A DNA stretch of 64,000 bases from NCBI RefSeq assembly GCF_949152215.1, contig NZ_OX424407.1, positions 1,058,530-1,122,529 on the forward strand, read 5' to 3'. The translations under genes were made by a program, and so were the position numbers. Position 1 is the first letter of the stretch. Every line of letters starts with the position of its first letter. Positions 46,587 to 55,949 of this stretch are shown one piece after another. The notes beneath the pieces were generated by a model. The model was not told the origin of the DNA, did not search any database, and saw only the letters and a program-made list of their open reading frames with translations. Source of the stretch: Lancefieldella sp. Marseille-Q7238 (lineage in GTDB: Bacteria; Actinomycetota; Coriobacteriia; Coriobacteriales; Atopobiaceae).

Positions 46587-46925
46587 ATGGGTAAGTCAAA
46601 AGAAAAACACGTGGGAGCCTTGTCTCACTCTCATGAGGACAACCCTTTAGTGGTTGAAGCGCGGATGCAATCCAAAGCACTTGGGACGCTGGCTGTTTAT
46701 AGAAGGCTTGCCTATTCTGTCGTGGCTATTGGAGCTCTGCTCATCTATTGGAGTGTCTATGCTGACGGAGGTACTGTCCAGCTAGTCGTCGGTATTCTCT
46801 TATTGGTTGTGGCTGTTCCATGTGCAGCTCTTCTGCATATTGGAATTTCACATGGAAAAGCTAACGTGCAGAAAATCATTGACGCTCTCCAGCAGGAAGT
46901 GGATGGGGATAAAAATACTCCCGAG
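46587..46925 (+). CDS. Small two-helix membrane protein
   Basis: A 112-113-aa product starting at ATG 46587 just after GAGAGGG. The N-terminus is hydrophilic and His-rich; two membrane helices lie at about 48-66 and 71-95; the C-terminal helix is charged. The stop lies at 46926-46928. I do not recognise the family. The ribosome-binding site abuts the PTS terminator, so it may be expressed by read-through or from its own promoter. Confidence 0.55.
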
Positions 46926-47040
46926 TAGGATATGTGCTTAAGTTTAGTAAGGCACAGGTAGCATGAAGCCTCTCAAAAGAGGAAACCTTGAATTTGCAGT
47001 TTGCCATGCACAAGCTTGCTGAATAGGGTAGAGTATCTAC

Positions 47041-47147
47041 AGCGCGTTTAGCGGGTACGGGTGACGTAACACCTCGAACCTGGTCAGGGCCGGGAGGCAG
47101 CAGCCATAAGGGGTCCCTTACGGGCATCCGTGCCTGCTAAGCGCGCT
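47041..47147 (+). ncRNA. ffs: Signal recognition particle RNA, small (4.5S) type
   Basis: The conserved SRP domain IV apical part GGTCAGG-CCGG-AGGCAGCAGCC is present at about 47082-47104. The ends 47041-47060 and 47128-47147 pair over about 20 bp with a few wobbles, giving a single long hairpin of 107 bases. A T run follows and serves as terminator. It binds Ffh for co-translational targeting. Confidence 0.93.
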
Positions 47148-47226
47148 TTTTGCATTGAAAGCCTGCGTACGCGGGGCCTTCTCGCTATCCGTAAGGCGTG
47201 CGGTATACCTGCAACGATTGGATGAC

Positions 47227-47883
47227 ATGGGATTTATTGACGCGATTATCTCACTACTTCGGGATCCGCGCTCTGCTATCGCTACGGCTATCGCTGCGGG
47301 ACCTTTTACCGCGTATGGCTTTGTGTTTCTCATCATTTTCATCGAGACAGGCGTGGTATTCTTTCCCTTTTTGCCGGGCGACTCACTACTCTTTGCTTCG
47401 GGGTTCTTTGCGCATAACGGCGGGTTTTCAATCTTTGTTCTGATAGGCATTACCTGGACCGCCGCGATTCTGGGCGATCAGTGCAACTTCATGATCGGTC
47501 ATTTTTTTGGCCGGCGCATTGTGGCATCGGGTCGGGTGAAGGCAATGACTCCTGAGCGCATGGAGAAGAGCGAAGCCTTTTTGGATAAATGGGGACATCT
47601 GGCCATTTTTTTGGGACGTTTCTTTCCGTTTATCCGCACCTTTATCCCGTTTATTGCCGGCATGGGCGGCATGCACTGGCGCAATTTCGTCATCTTCAAT
47701 ATTCTCGGCGGAATTACGTGGTCAACGTTGTTTGTCTTGCTTGGGTACTTTTTTGGTGGCATTCCTGTCGTACAGCAACATTTTGAGCTACTGATTATCG
47801 GGATTGTGCTGGTGTCCGTGATCCCAACAGTTGCGGGACTTATTCGAGGTAACCTCAACAAAAATAATGAGAAACGCCAGTAG
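47227..47883 (+). CDS. DedA-family membrane protein
   Basis: A 218-aa protein of the DedA/SNARE-associated family, several of which are undecaprenyl-phosphate or phospholipid flippases. It has FIETGVVFFPFLPGDSLLFASG, GDQCNFMIGHFFGRRI and FLGRFFPFIRTFIPFIAGMGGM, with the conserved Gly, Arg and Pro residues. ATG 47227 is chosen, although the ribosome-binding site is weak. Confidence 0.9.
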   Translation: MGFIDAIISLLRDPRSAIATAIAAGPFTAYGFVFLIIFIETGVVFFPFLPGDSLLFASGFFAHNGGFSIFVLIGITWTAAILGDQCNFMIGHFFGRRIVASGRVKAMTPERMEKSEAFLDKWGHLAIFLGRFFPFIRTFIPFIAGMGGMHWRNFVIFNILGGITWSTLFVLLGYFFGGIPVVQQHFELLIIGIVLVSVIPTVAGLIRGNLNKNNEKRQ

Positions 47884-47910
47884 AACTGACCTGTATCAAA
47901 AATTCTTTTC

Positions 47911-47939
47911 TTGACGTATGTGCGCGTAACCATCAAAAT
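47911..47939 (+). promoter_or_regulatory. Candidate promoter of the ABC exporter operon
   Basis: TTGACG (47911-47916), 17 bases, then CAAAAT (47934-47939), about 120 bases before the ATPase start. Confidence 0.35.
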
Positions 47940-48060
47940 TTTTATGCAAGCAGATGTTTCTCTTCTGAATGAATGTCATGTTCCTCAGTGGGTTTCGCTG
48001 AGGATGCGCTTTCGGATGACGCATTTCTGCGTGTAATGGAAGACTAACGAGAGGTTAATT

Positions 48061-48999
48061 ATGCCAGGCATTGCTCCGGAAACCGCAGGTGCTGCAGCTC
48101 CTGTTTTGAATGTTCAGCGCTTTACCAAAAAATATGGAAGCAAAGTAGCGGTTGATGATTTGACGCTTGATGTGCTTTCGGGCGATATCTATGGCTTTAT
48201 CGGTCATAACGGTGCGGGCAAAACCACACTTATCAAGTGCATCGTGGGCGCGCAGCCGTTTGAGGGTGGCGCAATTTACGTTGATGGCAAGAGTGTTGTG
48301 AGCGATCCGATTGCAACCAAGAGACTCATCGCGTACGTGCCCGATAATCCTGATATCTATGAGTTTATGTCCGGTATCAAATACCTTAACTACGTCGCTG
48401 ACATCTTTGGCGTTCCCGCGCAGGATCGCGTCGAGCGTATTACGGTGCTCGCTAATCGTCTGGGCATTACCGATTCTCTCGCCAACCCGATTTCAAGTTT
48501 TTCCCACGGTATGAAGCAGAAACTCGTGCTGGTGAGCGCGCTCTTGCATGAGCCTAAGCTGCTTGTTCTGGACGAGCCTTTTGTAGGACTTGACCCCGCC
48601 GCCAGCTTTGAGCTTAAAAAAATCTTGCACGAGCTGGCTGCGCGCGGATCTGCGGTGTTCTTCTCCAGTCATGTTCTTGAAGTCGTTGAGAAGCTCTGCA
48701 ATAAAATCGCCATCATTCGTGAAGGCAAGCTGCTGGCCGCCGGAGAAACCGAGGCTATCCGCGGTAATTCCTCACTTGAGGAAGTTTTCCTTGGCATGGA
48801 AGTCGGCGCGCCTGGCGTGACAGATGAGCTGGCTGCGGATATGGCGGCTGACGAAAAGAATGTCAAGCCAGCGGCGCCTTCCGCATCAGCAACGCCCTCC
48901 GCATCCGTAGCGCCTTCTGCACCTGCAACACCTGTTGCACCTGCGGCGCCGACAACGCCTTCTCCAGAGGCACCTGCCAATCAAGATGGTGATCAGTAA
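48061..48999 (+). CDS. ABC transporter ATP-binding protein
   Basis: A 312-aa ATPase: Walker A GHNGAGKTT, signature FSHGMKQK (variant of LSGGQ), Walker B LLVLDEPFVGLD and the H-loop FFSSHVLE. It resembles ATPases of ABC-2 type exporters. The last ~55 residues are an Ala/Pro/Ser/Thr-rich tail not part of the ATPase fold. Its stop overlaps the permease start by one base (TAATG). Confidence 0.92.
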   Translation: MPGIAPETAGAAAPVLNVQRFTKKYGSKVAVDDLTLDVLSGDIYGFIGHNGAGKTTLIKCIVGAQPFEGGAIYVDGKSVVSDPIATKRLIAYVPDNPDIYEFMSGIKYLNYVADIFGVPAQDRVERITVLANRLGITDSLANPISSFSHGMKQKLVLVSALLHEPKLLVLDEPFVGLDPAASFELKKILHELAARGSAVFFSSHVLEVVEKLCNKIAIIREGKLLAAGETEAIRGNSSLEEVFLGMEVGAPGVTDELAADMAADEKNVKPAAPSASATPSASVAPSAPATPVAPAAPTTPSPEAPANQDGDQ

Positions 49000-50837
49000 T
49001 GGCCGATTCCAGACCTCCCGTACCGGGCGAGGAAGTCGATGAGCTTCCTCAAGACGAATTTATTCCCGCACAGGTAACGGCAGCAGATCTTGCACCTGCG
49101 GATTCCGCCACTTTCAAGCTTCCTTCGGATGTGAAAGTTTTGTGGCTTCTTTTGAAAGTGCAGATGCTCGCAGTGTGGACAAGCCAGAGGCTGGGACGTC
49201 GCCGCAATGGTAAGCGCGGCGCTAACGGGCTTACGGTGACACTCATTATTGCCAGCGGCATCGGTATCCTTGTGCTCGGTGGTTACCTGTATGCCTTTGG
49301 CATGGGTCTTGCCGCGTTTGGCTTTGACAAATTGGTGCCGCTCATCGCCGTGCTTATTGCCTCACTTTCAGGTGTAGTCTTTACGTTTGCGAAGTCAAAT
49401 GGCCTGTTGTTTGGCTACAAAGACTATGACTTCATTATGTCGCTGCCGGTTAAAAAAACTGTAGTTATCGCTTCACGCGTTGGCGCTATGTATTCGATGG
49501 AGATATTCTGGGCACTCATTACTATGTTGCCTCTGTATCTTGGGTATTTCTCGACAGCGGAGATAACACCACTTCGCTTGTTGATGGTGCCGATTTCCAT
49601 TTTGCTCGCGCCTAATTTAGCCACATCAGTGACAATTTTGCTCGCATGGGCGCTTACAGCTCTCGGTGCAAAACTGCATTTCAAAAACTTTAATACTGTT
49701 ATTGGCGGTATTGTCGGCATGGCGATTGCCATGCTCTATATCGTAGGTGTGACATGGTTTTCAGGCACGATGAGCCACGATGGAGAAAGTGTTGAATACC
49801 TTGCTACTCACTACAATGAAATCATCTATGGTATGGCAAACACCGTTGGCACCGTGTATGTGCCTTCGCTGCTGGTAGCTAATGTTTTTGCCCAGGGGAA
49901 TGTGCTGAGTCTCTTCATTTTTATCGTACTTTCTGTGGGATCTCCCGCGCTGATTATCGCGCTTCTCGCTAAATTTAACGATCGCGTCAATGCGTCTGTA
50001 GTGACTCAAACTGCCAACAAAAAATTTGCAACCAGTCAGATTTCAACAAAGAAAAATGGCATATTCCGTGCAATGGTGCTTAAAGAGTTTCGTACGCTCT
50101 TTGGGTATCCGATATACTTTTTCCAGCTGGGCTTCGGTGTAATTATTTGCGTAATTCTTGCCCTTGTAGTGGCGTTTTTCGGGGTCGACGGTTTTATCGC
50201 GTCGGTTGTCGAGGATGATATAAACGCCGCGCGTATGATTAGGCCGGTTGCACATATGATTTTCGGGCTTATGTCTACCTATTTTATATGCATGTTTGTG
50301 GCAGCTAGCTGTTCGTCAGCGGTGGCCTTTTCCGTAGAGGGTCATTCCAATTGGCTGATGGCGACGATGCCGGTGACGGCTCGGCAGGTCTTTGGCTCAA
50401 AAGTTGCGGCAAATATGCTGTATGTACTAGTCGGCTTGCTGCTGACAAATGGCATTTTGCTCATCTCGGGAAACATCGCTCTTGGTACGGCGGCAAGAAA
50501 TTTCATTGTGCCGTTGTGTTTCTGTTTTTTCGCAACAAATCTGGGCATGGCCATTGATGTGCGTCGACCCAATTTTGACTGGACTAACATTACTGAGATA
50601 ACAAAGCGCAGCATAGCAGCTATGGTGTCTTCACTGGTGGGCGTTTTTGGCTCCATGCTTATCCTGGGTGTGAGCTTTGCGCTGTTCGCTCTTCCATCGT
50701 TTGTCAGTATGGTTGACGGGGGACCGATGATGAGCGAAACCCCTCTCAATATCTCCATGATAGGCGTGGCTCTTATCTTCGGTGCCATCGGATATGTTAT
50801 CTTCACAGATACCGTTCGCCGAGGAGTCAAGATTTGA
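48999..50837 (+). CDS. ABC-2-type permease
   Basis: A 612-aa membrane protein with around a dozen hydrophobic segments, cotranslated with the ATPase. A cytosolic N-terminal ~75 residues precede the first helix. YKDYDFIMSLPVKK is typical of this exporter type, in which the segment follows the second helix. Substrate unknown. The last 20 bases of coding sequence before the final codons (50809-50828) recur exactly at 55950, at the start of the second leader copy. Confidence 0.85.
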   Translation: MADSRPPVPGEEVDELPQDEFIPAQVTAADLAPADSATFKLPSDVKVLWLLLKVQMLAVWTSQRLGRRRNGKRGANGLTVTLIIASGIGILVLGGYLYAFGMGLAAFGFDKLVPLIAVLIASLSGVVFTFAKSNGLLFGYKDYDFIMSLPVKKTVVIASRVGAMYSMEIFWALITMLPLYLGYFSTAEITPLRLLMVPISILLAPNLATSVTILLAWALTALGAKLHFKNFNTVIGGIVGMAIAMLYIVGVTWFSGTMSHDGESVEYLATHYNEIIYGMANTVGTVYVPSLLVANVFAQGNVLSLFIFIVLSVGSPALIIALLAKFNDRVNASVVTQTANKKFATSQISTKKNGIFRAMVLKEFRTLFGYPIYFFQLGFGVIICVILALVVAFFGVDGFIASVVEDDINAARMIRPVAHMIFGLMSTYFICMFVAASCSSAVAFSVEGHSNWLMATMPVTARQVFGSKVAANMLYVLVGLLLTNGILLISGNIALGTAARNFIVPLCFCFFATNLGMAIDVRRPNFDWTNITEITKRSIAAMVSSLVGVFGSMLILGVSFALFALPSFVSMVDGGPMMSETPLNISMIGVALIFGAIGYVIFTDTVRRGVKI

Positions 50838-51079
50838 TTTTGTAGCCCCTCGCTTTTCTCGCTTTGTAAACTACATGCTTTACCAGCATTAATGTGGCGA
50901 GAAGTATCACAAGCTTTACATGAGTAAGCACCCGCATCTCTCGTTCGTCGATATGTGGGTGCTTCTTATATAACAATGCTCTACGGTAGGGACGCTAGAT
51001 GTTTTCTTGTTTGGCGTTCCGAAAAACTGCGTACAGACGCGTTCTTTCCGGTTTCGCCGCGATTGAAGGAGGTGCCATG
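50809..51079 (+). repeat. Leader repeat, copy A (upstream side of arc island)
   Basis: This segment starts inside the last codons of the ABC permease gene and runs to an orphan start codon. It aligns along its length, with substitutions and small gaps, to copy B at 55950-56224. It contains TTCTCGC...GCGAGAA and AAGCACCC...GGGTGCTT hairpins and ends with GAAGGAGG (51065-51072) plus ATG at 51077, which opens only a two-codon frame (ATG ACG TAA). In copy B the same site starts the EF-G-like gene, so copy A looks like a duplicated, decapitated leader. Confidence 0.75.
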
Positions 51080-51148
51080 ACGTAATTACCGTGCAGAGCG
51101 CATGGCCTGTCTTGGGGCACAAAAGGCTTTGATAGCGCTTCTTTTTTG

Positions 51149-51154
51149 TATAAA
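51149..51154 (+). promoter_or_regulatory. Possible -10 box of arcA
   Basis: TATAAA lies 35 bases before the arcA start, outside copy A. TTGATA at 51129 is only 14 bases upstream, too close for a standard -35. Confidence 0.3.
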
Positions 51155-51189
51155 GGCGTGCCCATACAACCCTAAAACGGAGGAAAACC

Positions 51190-52416
51190 ATGAAAGGAAT
51201 TAGTGTGCGGAGTGAAGTCGCACCGCTTAAAAAGGTGTTGCTTCACCGCCCTGGTAGGGAACTTCTCAATCTTACCCCGGCGTCAATGGAAAGGCTGCTC
51301 TTTGATGATATTCCGTTCCTGAAGGTTGCACAGGAAGAGCACGATGCATTTGCTCAGCTTCTTCGTGACAACGGCGTTGAGGTCGTCTATCTCGAGGACC
51401 TTATGACGGAAGTCCTTACGCTTCACCCAGAACTGAAGGAACAGTTCTTGATGCAGTGGCTTGAAGAGGGCGGCATCCACACAGAGAAGTGGCAAAAGAA
51501 ACTATTTGAGTATCTGACTGAGAATTTTGAAGGCAAAGAACTTGTCCTTAAGACCATGGAAGGAATCAATCTTAAGGAATGCTACGACGTTGAGCGCAAC
51601 CATTCACTCGTTGACATGGCTTCCTTTGAGCAGAAGCTGATTGTTGACCCGATGCCTAATCTGTACTTTACACGCGATCCGTTCGGCTCTATCGGATCAG
51701 GCATCTCACTGAACAAGATGCGCTTCCCAACCCGTAACCGCGAGACGATTTATGCGGATTACATCTTCAAGTATCACCCTGATTACACAGGCACTCCGCT
51801 TTATACCAAGCGTACTGCGTTCTTTAACATTGAGGGTGGCGACATTCTTAACCTCAATGATAAGGTTTTGGCCGTGGGCGTTTCACAGCGCACGAGCCCC
51901 GAGGCTCTTGAAGCTCTCTCGATTAATCTTTTTGCGGATCCGGATTGCACGATTCGCACAGTTCTTGCATTCGCTATTCCTTCTTCCAGGGCATTTATGC
52001 ACCTGGATACCGTCTTCACGGCAATCGACTATGACAAGTACACGGTTCACCCAGAGATCGTGGGACCGCTGCAGGTCTTCGAGATTACTCCGGGCACCAA
52101 CGGTCATCGTCTGAACGTGCGTGAAGTCGATGCCACTTTGCACGATGTGCTCTGCAAATATACCGAGAAGGACGATGTCGACCTGATTACCTGCGGTGGC
52201 GACGATATGATTGCCGCTCAGCGCGAGCAGTGGAATGACGGCTCCAATACCCTGGCTATTGCTCCTGGTACAGTAGTCGTGTACGAGCGCAACGATGTCA
52301 CCAACCGCATCCTTGAGGAGCATGACGTTCATGTCCTCAGCATTCCGAGCGCCGAGCTGTCCCGCGGCCGTGGCGGCCCTCGCTGCATGTCGATGCCGTT
52401 GATCCGCGCCGAGTAA
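51190..52416 (+). CDS. arcA: Arginine deiminase
   Basis: Hydrolyses arginine to citrulline and ammonia. The 408-aa product has the family motifs NLYFTRDPFGSIGSG, NIEGGDIL, HLDTVFT with the catalytic His, and the C-terminal GGPRCMSMPLIR with the nucleophilic Cys. GGAGG precedes ATG. It is followed by arcB after 35 bases and starts the arginine island. Confidence 0.97.
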   Translation: MKGISVRSEVAPLKKVLLHRPGRELLNLTPASMERLLFDDIPFLKVAQEEHDAFAQLLRDNGVEVVYLEDLMTEVLTLHPELKEQFLMQWLEEGGIHTEKWQKKLFEYLTENFEGKELVLKTMEGINLKECYDVERNHSLVDMASFEQKLIVDPMPNLYFTRDPFGSIGSGISLNKMRFPTRNRETIYADYIFKYHPDYTGTPLYTKRTAFFNIEGGDILNLNDKVLAVGVSQRTSPEALEALSINLFADPDCTIRTVLAFAIPSSRAFMHLDTVFTAIDYDKYTVHPEIVGPLQVFEITPGTNGHRLNVREVDATLHDVLCKYTEKDDVDLITCGGDDMIAAQREQWNDGSNTLAIAPGTVVVYERNDVTNRILEEHDVHVLSIPSAELSRGRGGPRCMSMPLIRAE

Positions 52417-52451
52417 TCTGGCACTGCAGATCACGTTAGAAGGAGAGCACT

Positions 52452-53444
52452 ATGGGAGTTAATGTTCGCGGCAGGAGTTTTTTGACGCTGCTTGACTATA
52501 CGCCGGATGAGATCCGCTACCTTTTGGACCTGTCCGTTGAGTTTAAGAATATGAAACGCAACGGTGTGGATCACAGCTGGCTGAAGGGGCGTCAGGTCGT
52601 CCTGCTGTTCGAGAAAACTTCGACTCGCACGCGCTGCGCTTTTGAGGTAGGCGCCAGGGATTTGGGCATGGGAGTAACCTTCCTTGATTCCGGTTCCTCC
52701 CAGATGGGCAAGAAGGAGTCTTTGGAAGATACGGCAAAGGTACTGGGCCGTATGTTTGACGGTATTGAGTATCGAGGCTTTGACCAGGATGTTGTCCAGG
52801 ATTTGGCAAAGTACTCCGGCGTTCCGGTCTGGAACGGCTTGACCGATGATTTCCACCCGACGCAGATGCTTGCCGATATCATGACAGTTCAGGAAGAGTT
52901 CGGCGATGTTCGCGGTCGCAAGCTGACATTCTTCGGCGACGCCCGCAATAACGTCGCAAACTCGCTCATGGTTGTTTGCGCCAAGCTGGGCATGCACTTC
53001 TGCGCATGCGGACCAAAAGAGCTTATGCCAAAGCAGGAGCTTATCGACAAGTGCGAAGCCATTGCCAAAGAGACTCATGCCGTTCTTGAGTTTACGGACG
53101 ACGTTAAGGTTGGCGCTAAGGATGCTGACGTTCTGTATACGGATATCTGGCTGTCCATGGGAGAGCCGGAAGAGCTTTGGGCTCAGCGCATCGAGCTGCT
53201 TCGTCCCTATCAGGTCAACAAGGACGTTATGGCAGACGCTAAGCCGACGGCCATTTTCCTTCACTGCCTGCCGAGCTTCCATGATCGTCATACAACCATT
53301 GGCGAGAACATCTACCAGAAGTATGGTCTTGAGGCCATGGAAGTTACCGACGATGTGTTCTTGGGTCACCAGGCTCGTGAGTTCGAAGAGGCTGAAAACC
53401 GTATGCACACCATCAAGGCCGTGATGTACGCGACCTTGAAGTAA
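52452..53444 (+). CDS. arcB: Ornithine carbamoyltransferase (catabolic)
   Basis: Phosphorolyses citrulline to ornithine and carbamoyl phosphate. The 330-aa product has the carbamoyl-phosphate site FEKTSTRTRCAFE, the ornithine-site HCLPSFHD and the EGARDLG-type core. AGAAGGAGAG precedes ATG. The arcA neighbour indicates the catabolic direction. Carbamoyl phosphate is presumably used by the arcC product encoded 18 kb away. Confidence 0.96.
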   Translation: MGVNVRGRSFLTLLDYTPDEIRYLLDLSVEFKNMKRNGVDHSWLKGRQVVLLFEKTSTRTRCAFEVGARDLGMGVTFLDSGSSQMGKKESLEDTAKVLGRMFDGIEYRGFDQDVVQDLAKYSGVPVWNGLTDDFHPTQMLADIMTVQEEFGDVRGRKLTFFGDARNNVANSLMVVCAKLGMHFCACGPKELMPKQELIDKCEAIAKETHAVLEFTDDVKVGAKDADVLYTDIWLSMGEPEELWAQRIELLRPYQVNKDVMADAKPTAIFLHCLPSFHDRHTTIGENIYQKYGLEAMEVTDDVFLGHQAREFEEAENRMHTIKAVMYATLK

Positions 53445-53528
53445 CAACAGAACTACTGTAGTCGCGCTTGGGAGAAGAGCCTCCGGCAAATCTCCCGAGC
53501 AGCGGCTTGAGGGAGATATGTGATTCAT

Positions 53529-54980
53529 ATGTCTGTACAACAGAAAACGAGGAAGCGCCTTGGTACCTATGGCATTCTTCTTCTTGTACTGCTCTTTGTC
53601 GCGATTTGCACCTGGCTCACAAATGGTCAGCCGTATATAACGGACGAGGGTGAGCAGGCCGCGGTCATGGGAGCTACATTCCAGCAGATTATCATGGCCC
53701 CCATTGCCGGCTTCCATGACGCGAGCGAAGTTATTGGCTTCGTATTCTGTCTGGGAGGCTTCCTGGCTCTGGTTAACGCGACCGGAGCTCTGGAAACGGG
53801 AATCCATGTCCTTGTCAAGAAGCTCAAGGGCAAGGAAATGATTCTTGTGTGGGTCCTGATGTTCTTGTTCTCGGTAGGCGGTACAACCTACGGCATGGGC
53901 GAAGAGACCGTTGGCTTCTATATTCTGCTTGCGGCTACGATGACGGCTGCCGGCATGGATCCTATTGTTGGCGCAGCTACCGTATTGCTGGGCGCCGGCT
54001 CGGGCGTTCTTGGCTCAACTATTAACCCCTTCGCTACCGGCGCCGCCGTTGACGCGGCGCGTTCGGCGGGTGTCGAAGTTAATATGGGCATCCTCTATCT
54101 GGAAGGCGTCATTCTTTGGCTCGGCACATACCTGATTTCCGCATTTGGAGTTACCAGGTACGCCAAGCACGTCATTGAAACAAAGGGTTCCATTTTGACA
54201 GCCGATCAGCTGGACGTATGCAACAAAGCATATGGCAATATGGAAATCAGCGATGAGGAAAAACTGACTGGCAGACAGAAAGCCTGCATGATAATCTTTG
54301 CGTTGACGTTTGTCGTTATGATTCTCGGATTCATTCCTTGGGGAGATCTGAACGAATCTATTGCAGACGGACTTGCTTGGACGTCAATCATTACCGGCAA
54401 CGCGCTCGGCTCCTGGTGGTTCGATGACGCGGCTACCTGGTTTATGCTTATGGGCATTATCATCGGCGTGATTGGTATGCCCGATCGCTCAAAGATGGCT
54501 ACTACCATCATTTCCGGCATTGGCGATATGATTTCGGTCAATGTAGTTATCGCGCTCGCTCGCGCAACAGCTGTACTGATGGCACAGACCGGACTTGGCA
54601 GCTGGATGGTTCAGGCTTCGGTTACCGCTCTGACGCAGTCCGGCATGCCGGCAGCGCTCTTCGGTTTCCTGGACTATCTGCTTCACATCGGCCTCAGCTT
54701 CCTGGTGCCGTCCTCTTCTGGCCTGGCTGCGCTCTCCGCGCCAATCGTTTCGCCGATTGTTTCCGGCCTCAACTGGTCGGTGGAGACTTCCATCATGTGC
54801 AACGTTGCCGCCAATGGTCTCGTCAACCTGTTTACGCCGACCTGCGGCTTCATTATGGGTGGTCTTGCGCTGGCTCGTATTCCGTATGAGACATGGCTCA
54901 AATGGGCAGCGAAACTGCTCGTTATTATCGCGGTCTTTGTTGCCATCGTACTGACAGTATTCATGCTGGTACTGAGCTAA
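53529..54980 (+). CDS. YfcC/ArcD-type arginine-ornithine antiporter candidate
   Basis: A ~483-aa membrane protein of the YfcC/DcuC-like family with about twelve helices. GGTTYGMGEETVGFY and LGAGSGVLGSTINPFATG are typical motifs, repeated in inverted form near LVPSSSGLAALSAPI. The position after arcA and arcB supports arginine/ornithine exchange. GAGGGAG is close to GTG 53520 and far from ATG 53529, so the start is uncertain by three codons. A hairpin (GGGAGA/TCTCCC) lies between arcB and this gene. Confidence 0.88.
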   Translation: MSVQQKTRKRLGTYGILLLVLLFVAICTWLTNGQPYITDEGEQAAVMGATFQQIIMAPIAGFHDASEVIGFVFCLGGFLALVNATGALETGIHVLVKKLKGKEMILVWVLMFLFSVGGTTYGMGEETVGFYILLAATMTAAGMDPIVGAATVLLGAGSGVLGSTINPFATGAAVDAARSAGVEVNMGILYLEGVILWLGTYLISAFGVTRYAKHVIETKGSILTADQLDVCNKAYGNMEISDEEKLTGRQKACMIIFALTFVVMILGFIPWGDLNESIADGLAWTSIITGNALGSWWFDDAATWFMLMGIIIGVIGMPDRSKMATTIISGIGDMISVNVVIALARATAVLMAQTGLGSWMVQASVTALTQSGMPAALFGFLDYLLHIGLSFLVPSSSGLAALSAPIVSPIVSGLNWSVETSIMCNVAANGLVNLFTPTCGFIMGGLALARIPYETWLKWAAKLLVIIAVFVAIVLTVFMLVLS

Positions 54981-55009
54981 AAGCACGCGTTTACGCTGAC
55001 GCTCTAAAT

Positions 55010-55044
55010 AATGCGGTCGGTCGAACAATTCGGCCGGCCGCATT
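55010..55044 (+). terminator. Terminator hairpin after the antiporter gene
   Basis: A 16-bp stem with two wobbles (55010-55025 with 55029-55044) around a three-base loop; the T run is weak. Confidence 0.7.
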
Positions 55045-55164
55045 GTTGTGCCCGGCCCAGCGTTGCCGTGCCTGGGATGTGCATCACGCTTTGCGATAGG
55101 GAAGAGCTCAGTTTCGGTGATACACTAAACAAACTTTCACGACAGAGCAGGCGAAGGAGACAGG

Positions 55165-55884
55165 ATGCAGAAATTTATATCTGATGAGAGCTTTTGGGAG
55201 CTGTTTCCTGAAGCAGCGATTGCGGTTCTTTCTGTACGCGGCTTGAAAGAAAGCGGTTTGACGGACGTCCAGAAGGACGAAATCAAAGACCTTCTCGCTC
55301 AAGCAAACAGGCAGGCTGCAAAATATGTCCCTTGTGAGCCCATCTCTGCAAATGAAGTGGTACAAGTTTGGCGTGAAGCGTATCGGAAGTTTCCCACCAA
55401 AAAGGGAGCCCGCTGTTCCATTGAGGCGTTGCTGAAGCGCGTGCTGCATGACACGCCGGTAGGCTCGATTGTTCCATCGGTTGACATCACCAACGCCGTT
55501 TCGCTGAAATACGCGTTTCCTATCGGCGTTGAAAATATCGATGCCTTCGCCGGCGACCTGCATCTTGGCGCCATGAAGGGTGATGAAGCCTTCCTTCCCA
55601 TTGGCTCTGACCACGAAGAGCCTCCACTGCCGGGAGAAATTGCCTACTATGACAGCGAAGGCGTTGTGTGTCGGTGCTGGAACTGGCGTGATGGACAGCG
55701 GACGCAGATGCAAGACTATACGCCGAATGCGTTTGTGGCTATGGAGTGTGTAGAGCCTCATCGTCGAGACGATTTGCAAAAGGCGGCGGACGACCTTGCG
55801 GCGCTGCTGACAAAGTATTTGCAGGCTGAAATTGTAACGACCGCGATTGTCACCAAAAAGAATCCGGAAGTCGCTTTACGCTAG
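55165..55884 (+). CDS. B3/B4 tRNA-binding domain protein
   Basis: A 239-aa stand-alone protein like the B3/B4 editing domain of phenylalanyl-tRNA synthetase beta (COG3382). Motif regions are YRKFPTKKGARCSIEALLKRV, VPSVDITNAVSLKYAFPIG and the LPGEIAYYD segment near GVVCRCWNWRDGQRT. GAAGGAGAC precedes ATG. Related proteins may clear mischarged tRNAs or free aminoacyl compounds. It is the last gene of the arc island, with its own terminator, and a link to arginine metabolism is not established. Confidence 0.85.
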   Translation: MQKFISDESFWELFPEAAIAVLSVRGLKESGLTDVQKDEIKDLLAQANRQAAKYVPCEPISANEVVQVWREAYRKFPTKKGARCSIEALLKRVLHDTPVGSIVPSVDITNAVSLKYAFPIGVENIDAFAGDLHLGAMKGDEAFLPIGSDHEEPPLPGEIAYYDSEGVVCRCWNWRDGQRTQMQDYTPNAFVAMECVEPHRRDDLQKAADDLAALLTKYLQAEIVTTAIVTKKNPEVALR

Positions 55885-55908
55885 AACTAAGAACGGTAAA
55901 GACGTTTC

Positions 55909-55943
55909 AAACACGGCATGCGCACAAGCGTGCCGTGTTTTTT
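55909..55943 (+). terminator. Terminator after the B3/B4 gene
   Basis: A 10-bp perfect stem (55909-55918 with 55931-55940) ending in TTTTTT. Leader copy B begins seven bases later. Confidence 0.9.
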
Positions 55944-55949
55944 ATGCGA

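Noticed and set aside
46876-47127. 83-codon minus-strand frame overlapping the SRP RNA
   Set aside because: The region is explained by the 4.5S RNA hairpin and a gene end; the frame has no supporting features.
52431-53807. 458-codon frame opposite arcB and the start of the antiporter
   Set aside because: Antisense to two well-supported genes, with no recognisable motifs; explained by codon bias.
51080-55949. Transposon or integron carrying the arc genes
   Set aside because: No transposase, integrase or short terminal inverted repeats were seen; the flanking repeats are long, direct and diverged, which fits recombination better.
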